DNA of 5,643 bases from a bacterium (GTDB lineage Bacteria > Patescibacteriota > Patescibacteriia > 2-12-FULL-60-25). Both the position numbers and the translations under genes were made by a program. Shown here in pieces: positions 1-4,868 of this stretch. The stretch is from contig JAGVIJ010000117.1 of assembly GCA_020056125.1 (NCBI GenBank), positions 1-5,643 on the forward strand, in the 5' to 3' direction. The notes under the pieces are model-generated. The model did not search any database. It was not told the origin of the DNA and was given only the letters and a program-made list of their open reading frames with translations. Within the stretch, counting starts at the first letter, position 1. Each line of letters opens with the position of its first letter.

Positions 1-1875
1 GCCAATGATGCGGCCGTGCAAATGATCTTCCAGAGTCAACAATTTTTCAGTTTCGCTTTGCGACACAGCCTCGACCGGAATGCCGGTTTTTTCGTGCACC
101 ACCAGCGCCACATCTTCAGCTACAACAAAAGATTTTTCTCCATGCGCTTTGCGCGCGGCCACGGCTGATTCGCGCAAGATATTCAGCGCGCTCTGCGGCG
201 CGGCCAAATCATAAATATAACGCAAGGCAAAAGACACGGTCTTCTCCAGCGCTTGGTAAGTAAAAAATACTTTGCTCTGATATTCAATACTGCCGCTCTT
301 GGCCATGAGCACGCGCAACGTATCTTCGGCTTCCAACGGCGGAACATTGACCTTGATCAACTTGGAACCCAAAGTGCGCTGTTCCAAAAATTCAGTCCAA
401 GCTTTGGGCGTGGTGGTGGCCACGGCAATAAAATATCCTTTATCCAATTCAGTGGCGAAAGTTTCAGCCAGATCCAAAGGCCCGGCATGCGAACCGCCGG
501 ACAACGCCTCCAAACCCTCGGCCGCTAAAATCACATTGCCTGACATGGCGATCTCCTGCAAAATTGAGAGCAAACGCTCGGCGGCCAAAGATGGATCGCC
601 TGACGCAATCAGCCGCGCTAAATTGATTGAAACCAAACGGCGATCAAACAATTCAGGCGGCACATCCTCGGCCACCATGCGCCGCGCTAATTCCTCAATC
701 ATGGCGGTTTTGCCTGTGCCGGACGCGCCCACTAAAATCGCTGAGCGCTCACCGCTCTCAATGGCGCGGAACAAAGATTCCATTTCAGCCTTGCGCCCCA
801 CGAGCGGCGCCAATCTTCCACGCGCCGCAGCCAAAGTCAGATCTTCGCTATACTGATCCAAAAGCGGCGTCTGCTGTGCGGTCATGGTGCGGTTCATGGA
901 AGTGTGGGGTTTGAGCGCAGCCAGACTGACAAAGCGTTGATAATCTTCGCGCAATTTTTCTTGCAAACGAATCCACTCGGCCACATGCCGCACATGTCCG
1001 GCCGGAAAACCGAATTTATCCAAAAGTTCTTGCAACTTAGGACTGCTGTTGAAAGATTGGATGAATAATTCCATGGGGCCAACATATTGCCGGCGATGCG
1101 CGCGCGCATCAGCATAAGCCAAGGCCAGCGTGCGTTTTAACTCGCGCGACAAAGTAATGGGCGGGTTGCCGGCCAGCGAATCCGCGACTAAAAAATGCGC
1201 CAGCGCCTCCTTAATCCGATTGAAATCCATGCCCAAGCGCGCCATAAATAAACCGCCGGATGGACTGGTGAGCAAAGCCGCAAACAACATGGATGGATCA
1301 ACTTGCGTGCGTTTTAAATCTTTGGCAATGCCATAGGCCATCTCAATCACCTGACGCGCGGCGGCTGAAAAAAACGGCGCCACATCAAAGCGATGATCGC
1401 GCCGACCCGGAGCTGCTTCGTGCGCGGCCAATTGAGATTCGCTCATGTGCCAAGTGGGAAGGCTTTTTTCTTTTCGGGAATATTCAAATAAGCGGAAAAT
1501 AAAATAGCAGGCCGCAAATAAACCTAAGCCCAGCAAAGTGACATACCAGCGTCCGGCAAACCAAAAATTTAAAGCGCTGACCTCGCCGAGCGATTCGAGC
1601 AGGGCCACTTGCCAGACGAACAGCGCTACACAACCCAAAATAAAAATCATGAGCGCGGCGTGCAAACCCAAGGTCAAAATGCGCTCGAGCTTTTTGAAGG
1701 CAATGGAGAAATCATCCACCGGTTCGGTCCAAACTAAAAATCCGTCGGGCGATGCCACGCCAATGCCCGCGCCGCCGCACACCGGGCAATTAACCGAAGC
1801 GCGCGGATCTCCTCCGCAACTCGCACAGACTATGGCTTCAGCCTCGCGCTGGGGCGATAAAGGAAGATTATCCAT
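1..1875 (-). CDS. Membrane-anchored ClpA/ClpC-family AAA+ ATPase (partial, 3' end beyond window)
   Basis: The 625 visible codons encode, in order: a zinc-ribbon-like knuckle (C17/C20 and C30/C33); two membrane helices at about 68-92 and 108-130; two Clp N-domain repeats at about 168-225 and 240-300; the linker 'LLDQYSEDLTLAAARGRL' before the first AAA+ domain; Walker A GASGTGKT at 383-390; and the start of the second AAA+ domain (LEDHLHGRIIG, cf. the family's LHKRVIGQ). The family unfolds proteins for ClpP or acts as a chaperone; here the helices should hold it at the membrane, with the ATPase probably cytoplasmic. The first AAA+ domain looks inactive: the Walker B segment reads VILAAEGLEAL (448-458) where the family has a DE pair, LGSK (502-505) replaces the LERR arginine-finger motif, and the KYRGEFE pore loop is absent. 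The ClpC middle coiled-coil is also absent. The ATG at 1875 overlaps the upstream gene's last 8 nt, suggesting translational coupling. No Shine-Dalgarno is visible. Family assignment is firm; ClpP partnership is not testable here. Confidence 0.9.
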   Translation of the reverse strand, partial: MDNLPLSPQREAEAIVCASCGGDPRASVNCPVCGGAGIGVASPDGFLVWTEPVDDFSIAFKKLERILTLGLHAALMIFILGCVALFVWQVALLESLGEVSALNFWFAGRWYVTLLGLGLFAACYFIFRLFEYSRKEKSLPTWHMSESQLAAHEAAPGRRDHRFDVAPFFSAAARQVIEMAYGIAKDLKRTQVDPSMLFAALLTSPSGGLFMARLGMDFNRIKEALAHFLVADSLAGNPPITLSRELKRTLALAYADARAHRRQYVGPMELFIQSFNSSPKLQELLDKFGFPAGHVRHVAEWIRLQEKLREDYQRFVSLAALKPHTSMNRTMTAQQTPLLDQYSEDLTLAAARGRLAPLVGRKAEMESLFRAIESGERSAILVGASGTGKTAMIEELARRMVAEDVPPELFDRRLVSINLARLIASGDPSLAAERLLSILQEIAMSGNVILAAEGLEALSGGSHAGPLDLAETFATELDKGYFIAVATTTPKAWTEFLEQRTLGSKLIKVNVPPLEAEDTLRVLMAKSGSIEYQSKVFFTYQALEKTVSFALRYIYDLAAPQSALNILRESAVAARKAHGEKSFVVAEDVALVVHEKTGIPVEAVSQSETEKLLTLEDHLHGRIIG

Positions 1876-2257
1876 ACATGCTCAAAGTCACACCGGCAAA
1901 AAAACTATAAACCGTAAAAGCGGCCAGCCCGGCCGGCGCCAGCATCCAAAGAATTAAACCTACGCCATAAATCAGCGCCTCAACCACAAAAGCCACCAAA
2001 CGTCCGATGAAAACCACCAAGCGCATAAACACGCTGACCAACCGACCGACCCAATCATGCTGGCCGTACATGGGCGTGAAGAAATTTTTTAACCACAAAA
2101 CAAAAGCATAACTTTGCGCGCGATAGCGCAAGGCATTTAGAGCATGAGCGCCCACCATGGATAAGCCCTTGGTGTACCACCAAAACGGAAACCAAACCAC
2201 GCTTCCCAAGAGGTCAACGGCCACTAATTTGGCAATCATTCCAGCTCGTGAATTCAT
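1868..2257 (-). CDS. Small multi-pass membrane protein upstream of and coupled to the Clp ATPase
   Basis: This encodes 129 residues of unknown function. An aromatic, hydrophobic N-terminal stretch (about 9-29, containing WFPFWWYTKG) is followed by a more polar region holding LWLKNFFTPMYGQHDWVGR (54-72). The C-terminal half is strongly hydrophobic, with probable membrane helices at about 74-95 and 97-121. There is no signal-peptide cleavage site, catalytic motif or cysteine. The protein should sit in the cytoplasmic membrane. Its end (MYG-stop) overlaps the start of the membrane-anchored Clp ATPase by 8 nt, so the two are probably co-translated and may form a complex; this is inference from gene order. 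The ATG at 2257 is preferred because a TATAAT element ends exactly 6 nt upstream, fitting a leaderless message; Met7 (2239) is the only nearby alternative and also lacks a convincing ribosome binding site. I do not recognise a named family with certainty. Confidence 0.82.
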   Translation of the reverse strand: MNSRAGMIAKLVAVDLLGSVVWFPFWWYTKGLSMVGAHALNALRYRAQSYAFVLWLKNFFTPMYGQHDWVGRLVSVFMRLVVFIGRLVAFVVEALIYGVGLILWMLAPAGLAAFTVYSFFAGVTLSMYG

Positions 2258-2263
2258 GGTAAG

Positions 2264-2272
2264 ATTATACCA
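2264..2272 (-). promoter_or_regulatory. Extended -10 promoter giving a predicted leaderless transcript
   Basis: On the minus strand the sequence is TGG-TATAAT, a consensus -10 hexamer (2269-2264) with the TGN extension at 2272-2270. The six bases CTTACC separate it from the ATG at 2257, so the usual start site (7th base after the hexamer) falls on the A of the start codon. No good -35 hexamer lies at 16-18 bp, as is usual for extended -10 promoters. The placement implies that the membrane protein/Clp operon mRNA has no 5' leader. Confidence 0.72.
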
Positions 2273-2279
2273 CGTTTAC

Positions 2280-2303
2280 AAAAATCCCACGTAAAACGTG
2301 GGA
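2280..2303 (-). terminator. Rho-independent terminator of the mraZ-rsmH-ftsL unit
   Basis: Reading the minus strand, a perfect 7-bp stem TCCCACG/CGTGGGA (2303-2297 and 2291-2285) closes a 5-nt loop TTTTA and is followed directly by TTTTT (2284-2280). It lies 32 nt after the ftsL stop codon. On the plus strand the hairpin is not followed by a T-run, so it appears to act for the minus strand only. The downstream promoter's -10 element begins 8-11 nt further on. Confidence 0.78.
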
Positions 2304-2334
2304 CATGAAAATTTTATTTTTTAAACCTACCCGC

Positions 2335-2700
2335 CTACTTTGCCAACGCGTACGATTTGCTGGCTGGATTTAAAAATTCCAAACGATCGATTTTAACAAA
2401 ACCCAAAGATGCGGCGCGGTCGCTCAAAGCCTGAACCGAAGACAGAGTGGCGATTTTATCTTCCAAAGATAAAACATCCGTATTCAAAGTTTCCACTTTT
2501 TTCTCCACATCGCGCAAATTAAAACTGCGGGCGGCTCCGCGATTCACTTGCACCACATAACTGGCCAAAAAAGCTACGGCCAAGCATAAAAATAAAGCGT
2601 TCCCCATAGCCAAGCCTCTAGGCAGGCGGCGGCCCAGCGGTTGCGACAAACCAAGTTTTTCGTGGGGTCGGGTCATAGCTAAAGTTAATGCTCGTGACAT
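2335..2700 (-). CDS. ftsL: FtsL-like cell division protein
   Basis: This 121-residue single-pass membrane protein has the FtsL/DivIC layout: a basic cytoplasmic N-terminus (1-33, rich in Arg and Pro), one membrane helix at about 34-52 (ALFLCLAVAFLASYVVQV), then a heptad-like coiled coil at about 61-90 (LRDVEKKVETLNTDVLSLED) and a short extracytoplasmic tail. In known bacteria FtsL joins FtsB/DivIC and FtsQ/DivIB in the divisome and helps activate the septal synthase FtsW-FtsI. The sequence alone is too divergent for a sure call, but position directly after mraZ and rsmH in the same direction makes ftsL the natural assignment. The start at 2700 has no Shine-Dalgarno and an A-rich leader; Met9 (2676) is a less likely alternative that would shorten only the cytoplasmic tail. 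ftsI, the usual next gene, is absent: a terminator follows instead. Confidence 0.8.
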   Translation of the reverse strand: MSRALTLAMTRPHEKLGLSQPLGRRLPRGLAMGNALFLCLAVAFLASYVVQVNRGAARSFNLRDVEKKVETLNTDVLSLEDKIATLSSVQALSDRAASLGFVKIDRLEFLNPASKSYALAK

Positions 2701-2717
2701 AATTGTGTTTTTGTTTT

Positions 2718-2766
2718 GATTTTTTCCGACAGGTGTGAGATTCCGTCACAGCTGACGGAAAAAATC
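2718..2766 (-). promoter_or_regulatory. Mutually exclusive hairpins in the rsmH-ftsL gap
   Basis: In the minus-strand transcript, GAUUUUUUCCG (2766-2756) can pair perfectly over 11 bp with CGGAAAAAAUC (2728-2718). Alternatively UUCCGUCA (2760-2753) pairs perfectly over 8 bp with UGACGGAA (2748-2741) around a 4-nt loop. The two stems share bases 2756-2760, so only one can form. The structure ends 17 nt before the ftsL ATG. Neither form is followed by a U-tract, so a translational switch or RNA-processing site is more plausible than attenuation. The pairing is seen directly; the function is inference. Confidence 0.5.
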
Positions 2767-2817
2767 ATCCTGAGCGAAGTGAGTTAATTAATTGAACGAA
2801 CGAAGTCGAAGGATCTT
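2766..2817. repeat. REP-like palindromic repeat (TCATCCTGAG...AGGATCTT type)
   Basis: An element of about 53 bp running from TCATCCTGAGCGAAG to GAAGTCGAAGGATCTT sits in the rsmH-ftsL gap. Its ends carry the complementary pentamers ATCCT (2767-2771) and AGGAT (2810-2814), and the centre holds the palindrome TTAATTAA (2784-2791). It shares the TCAT start, the GAGCGAAG core and the ATCTT end with the repeats around the GIY-YIG gene, but the stem sequence differs. Repeats of this type are familiar from intergenic regions of many bacterial genomes. The leading T lies at 2765. Confidence 0.7.
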
Positions 2818-2830
2818 TTGATTTTGGACT

Positions 2831-3733
2831 TTAGAACTTTTTTGCTACGCGCAACTTGGCGCTCCGCGATCTGGGATTGGCCGCGATTTCTTGCGCTGAA
2901 GGAATCAACGGTTTTTTGGTGATGATTTCCAGATCGTCTGCCTCGCGCAACGCGAGTTTTACGATCCGATCTTCCAAAGAATGAAACGAGATGATGGCTA
3001 AGCGGCCGCCCGGCGCCAATATCTGACGGGCTCCGAGTATGGCTTCACGCAACGCTCCCAACTCATCGTTGACTGCGATTCTTAAGGCTTGAAAGGTGCG
3101 AGTAGCCGGATGAATTCTGCCGCGCTCATAATTTTTCGGCACTGCGGAACGGATGACAGCCGTGAGATCAAGCGTGCCGATGATGCGCGCCTTTTTTCGC
3201 GCCGATAGGATCTTGTCTGCAATCTTTCCGGCATAGCGCTCTTCTCCGTAATCGCGGATCATCTGTTCAAGTTCTTCGCGGCGCCAACCATTCACGATTT
3301 CCGCCGCAGTCAAACCATCATCATTTGATTGGGGTCCAAAGCGCATGTCCAGCGGTCCGTCGGTGAGAAACGACAGCCCCTTTTTGCGATCCGCCAGTTC
3401 ATCGGATGAAAAACCCAGATCCAACAAAACGCCCTGACAATTTTCCCATCCGGATTCTCGCGCAATCTGCTCCAGATGACGGAAGTTTCCCTCCACTCCC
3501 ACCCAACGCTGACCGTAGGATGAGAATTTTTCGCGCGCTCGCCGCAAAGCCTCGGGATCCACATCCATGGAAAGTACGCGTCCGTCCGGCGCACTAGCCT
3601 CAAGCAAAGATTGGCTGTGCGTGCCGCCGCCCAAAGTGCAATCCACATAACTGCCACGGCTCGTTGGCTTTAGGGCCTCGATGGCCTCTTGCGTCATGAC
3701 TGCCTGGTGAAGCGAAACTGAATCCATATTCAT
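2831..3733 (-). CDS. rsmH: 16S rRNA (cytosine(1402)-N(4))-methyltransferase RsmH (MraW)
   Basis: RsmH uses S-adenosylmethionine to methylate N4 of C1402 in 16S rRNA, in the ribosomal P site, tuning initiation and decoding fidelity. The 300 residues match the family's usual length of about 300-315 and carry all its signatures: HQAVM (9-13) near the N-terminus; SAM-binding motif YVDCTLGGGTHS (29-40); acidic MDVDP (56-60); LDLGFSSDELAD (104-115); GPLDMRFGP (126-134); HPATRTFQALRIAVNDEL (208-225); GGRLAIISFHSLEDR (242-256); and the C-terminal NPRSRSAKLRVAKK (286-299). The start at 3733 lies 12 nt after the mraZ stop codon; no Shine-Dalgarno is evident there, and Met3 is a possible alternative. 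It is the second gene of the dcw operon and should be co-transcribed with mraZ. Nothing appears broken. Confidence 0.97.
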   Translation of the reverse strand: MNMDSVSLHQAVMTQEAIEALKPTSRGSYVDCTLGGGTHSQSLLEASAPDGRVLSMDVDPEALRRAREKFSSYGQRWVGVEGNFRHLEQIARESGWENCQGVLLDLGFSSDELADRKKGLSFLTDGPLDMRFGPQSNDDGLTAAEIVNGWRREELEQMIRDYGEERYAGKIADKILSARKKARIIGTLDLTAVIRSAVPKNYERGRIHPATRTFQALRIAVNDELGALREAILGARQILAPGGRLAIISFHSLEDRIVKLALREADDLEIITKKPLIPSAQEIAANPRSRSAKLRVAKKF

Positions 3734-3745
3734 GAAATCTGCGGC

Positions 3746-4174
3746 TTAAACCAGAGAGCCCATCCTTTCCGCGATGTCATTGCTATCGCGTTCAGTGCGC
3801 GAAGTGTATTTAACCCACGCCTCCTCATCCCATATCTCCAGCCGATTGAACAAACCCGTGATAACCACTTGTTTGGACACTCCGGCATAAGAGCGGAGAT
3901 ATTCGGGGATGGTAACGCGGCCAGTGGTGTCGAGCGGAACCTCCATGGCTCCGGCCAGCATCAAGCGCGCAAACGCGCGATTGTCCGACTGGCCAAGCGG
4001 CAAGGTGGCTAACTTCTCTGCTAATTTGACCCACTCGGCCTTTGGGTAAATAAATAGCGAGCGATCCAAGCCGCGCGTCACAACCGCGCCCTCGCCCAAT
4101 TCAGCGCGAAACTTAACCGGTATGGCCAACCGGCCTTTGTCATCTAAGGTGTGATGAAATTCACCGATGAACAT
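3746..4174 (-). CDS. mraZ: Transcriptional regulator MraZ
   Basis: MraZ is a ring-forming DNA-binding protein at the head of dcw clusters; in E. coli it represses its own promoter by binding direct TGGGN repeats, while in some other bacteria it activates. The 142-residue product has the two tandem SpoVT/AbrB-like (MraZ) domains, each with its signature: DDKGRLAIPVKFR at 11-23 and DTTGRVTIPEYLR at 82-94. Length is typical (about 140-150). The N-terminus MFIGEFHHTLDDKGR is characteristic and fixes the start at 4174. AGGT at 4186-4183, 8 nt before the ATG, is a weak Shine-Dalgarno. Upstream lie four TGG boxes at 10-bp spacing overlapping the promoter, matching the known MraZ operator layout, so autoregulation is likely. 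rsmH follows after 12 nt. Confidence 0.97.
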   Translation of the reverse strand: MFIGEFHHTLDDKGRLAIPVKFRAELGEGAVVTRGLDRSLFIYPKAEWVKLAEKLATLPLGQSDNRAFARLMLAGAMEVPLDTTGRVTIPEYLRSYAGVSKQVVITGLFNRLEIWDEEAWVKYTSRTERDSNDIAERMGSLV

Positions 4175-4199
4175 AAAGGTTGACCTAACGCGGAGAAGG

Positions 4200-4231
4200 A
4201 AATCCCCCCGACGCTTCTGCCTGGGGGATTT
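4200..4231 (-). promoter_or_regulatory. GC-rich leader hairpin upstream of mraZ
   Basis: The minus-strand leader contains AAATCCCCC (4231-4223) and its perfect complement GGGGGATTT (4208-4200) around a 14-nt loop. It lies between the promoter and the mraZ start and ends 25 nt before the ATG. The 3' side is followed by CCTTCTCC rather than a clean T-tract, so it is a weak terminator at best. It may stabilise the mRNA, attenuate transcription, or terminate a transcript arriving from upstream. Function is not known. Confidence 0.55.
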
Positions 4232-4251
4232 GCGTTTTGTGTTTATTATTT

Positions 4252-4286
4252 CCCACTCTTACCCACTAAGCTCCATTTTATGCCAC
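4252..4286 (-). promoter_or_regulatory. Predicted MraZ operator: four TGG boxes at 10-bp period
   Basis: On the minus strand the pentamers GTGGC (4286-4282), ATGGA (4276-4272), GTGGG (4266-4262) and GTGGG (4256-4252) are separated by exactly 5 nt each. The known E. coli MraZ site consists of TGGGN repeats with 5-nt spacers, so the spacing fits. The two downstream boxes match fully and the two upstream ones partly. The array covers the -10 box and the predicted start site, which fits repression by blocking polymerase. Confidence 0.75.
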
Positions 4287-4303
4287 GGGACGACATCAGT
4301 CAA
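4275..4303 (-). promoter_or_regulatory. Sigma70-type promoter of the mraZ-rsmH-ftsL operon
   Basis: TTGACT (4303-4298) and TAAAAT (4280-4275) on the minus strand are separated by 17 bp, each one mismatch from consensus (TTGACA, TATAAT). The start site would lie near 4268-4266, giving a leader of about 92-94 nt before the mraZ ATG. Confidence 0.8.
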
Positions 4304-4328
4304 CGCTTTACCCCTAACAAAAAATCAG

Positions 4329-4376
4329 CTTATCCAAGCCAATTAAGTGTTCTTTTTCTGTTCCAATGTGGATAAG
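4329..4376. promoter_or_regulatory. Inverted DnaA-box pair upstream of the dcw promoter
   Basis: TGTGGATAA at 4367-4375 is the exact complement of the consensus DnaA box TTATCCACA. TTATCCAAG at 4331-4339 matches 7 of 9 positions in the opposite orientation. Together they lie in a perfect 8-bp inverted repeat, CTTATCCA (4329-4336) and TGGATAAG (4369-4376), 32 nt apart. They sit roughly 60-110 bp upstream of the predicted mraZ start site. DnaA control of division genes is plausible; binding is inferred from the motif only. Confidence 0.5.
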
Positions 4377-4380
4377 AAAT

Positions 4381-4447
4381 CTGTCATTGCGAGCGAAGCG
4401 CGGCAATCTTTACATCTGTCATTGCGAGCGAAGCGCGGCAATCTTTA
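4381..4447. repeat. Two REP-like repeat copies (TCATTGCGAG type), plus orientation
   Basis: Two identical 32-nt units (4381-4412 and 4416-4447) are separated by CAT. Each begins CTGTCATTGCGAGCGAAG and ends CGCGGCAATCTTTA, with ATTGC/GCAAT as complementary arms. The last three bases of the second copy (TTA) are the complement of the GIY-YIG gene's TAA stop codon, so repeat and gene abut without a gap. These copies are the shorter subtype, lacking about 5 nt relative to those at 4745-4866. Confidence 0.9.
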
Positions 4448-4735
4448 CTGAATAATTTCATCATACAAATCCTTCCATCCTGGATTCATGTCTAAAATCA
4501 AAGCAATTTTTTTCTTTCGTGATCCAGCTTTAATTTGTTTCTCTCGTTCTATGGCTGCAGTTATATCCTCCGAAATTTCATAGTAAACCAATTTATTTAT
4601 TTCATACTTACCGGTAAATCCATCCGGGTTTAACTTCATTTTATGTTCATAGACTCTTCGTACAAGATCGTTAGTCACTCCGGTATATAAAACCGTATTG
4701 AATTTATTGGCCATGGTGTAGACGAAATAATACAT
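4445..4735 (-). CDS. Small single-domain GIY-YIG nuclease
   Basis: This 96-residue protein is of the stand-alone GIY-YIG (UvrC N-terminal-like) type. The two motif halves are YFVY (3-6) and YTGVT (17-21), followed by DLVRRVYEHK (23-32) carrying the catalytic arginine, and by AIEREKQIKAGSRKKK (61-76) with the presumed metal-binding glutamate E65. The ending NPGWKDLYDEII (84-95) is typical of the family. Such proteins are presumed DNA endonucleases; the target is unknown. The frame is open upstream to 4867, but those 44 extra codons translate only repeat DNA, so the Met at 4735, just before the conserved YYFVY strand, is taken as the start. No Shine-Dalgarno precedes it. The gene lies between inverted copies of the same repeat, 9 bases from one array and abutting the other, suggesting that nuclease and repeats form a unit. 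Some relatives are misannotated as UvrC. Confidence 0.92.
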   Translation of the reverse strand: MYYFVYTMANKFNTVLYTGVTNDLVRRVYEHKMKLNPDGFTGKYEINKLVYYEISEDITAAIEREKQIKAGSRKKKIALILDMNPGWKDLYDEIIQ

Positions 4736-4744
4736 TTTGATTCT

Positions 4745-4866
4745 AAAGATTGCCGCGTCGCTCTGCTCCTCGCAATGACAGCAAGTGAAAGATTGCCGCG
4801 TCGCTCTGCTCCTCGCAATGACAGCAAGTGAAAGATTGCCGCGTCGCCCTGCTCCTCGCAATGACA
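4745..4866. repeat. Three tandem REP-like repeat copies, minus orientation, 43-bp period
   Basis: Three 36-nt units (4745-4780, 4788-4823, 4831-4866) are separated by the identical 7-nt linker GCAAGTG. On the minus strand each begins TGTCATTGCGAGGAGCAG and ends GACGCGGCAATCTTT. The copy nearest uvrC differs at one base (C at 4848, where the others have T). The array starts 2 bp after the uvrC stop codon and ends 9 bp before the GIY-YIG start codon. The innermost 14 bp (TAAAGATTGCCGCG, 4744-4757) are the exact complement of 4434-4447 on the other side of the gene. Confidence 0.92.
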
Positions 4867-4868
4867 AA

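Noticed and set aside
299..856. Plus-strand open frame of 185 codons
   Set aside because: It is antisense to the Clp ATPase gene, whose minus-strand frame carries clear family motifs; the plus-strand product resembles nothing.
1538..1957. Plus-strand open frame of 139 codons
   Set aside because: It is antisense to the zinc-ribbon/membrane-helix part of the Clp gene and the end of its partner, with no recognisable domain.
2741..2760. Rho-independent terminator after rsmH
   Set aside because: The 8-bp hairpin is not followed by a T-tract on the minus strand, and ftsL lies just downstream in the same direction.
4739..4744. TAGAAT as a -10 box for the GIY-YIG gene
   Set aside because: It lies only 3 nt from the ATG, too close even for a leaderless start, and it has no -35 or TGN extension.
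4381..4866. CRISPR array
   Set aside because: Only two and three copies are present, in opposite orientations, with 3-7 nt identical linkers rather than unique spacers of about 30 nt, and no cas genes.
4736..4867. N-terminal extension of the GIY-YIG protein by 44 residues (start at 4867)
   Set aside because: The extra residues translate only the tandem repeat in three frames, and the conserved GIY-YIG fold begins right after the Met at 4735.
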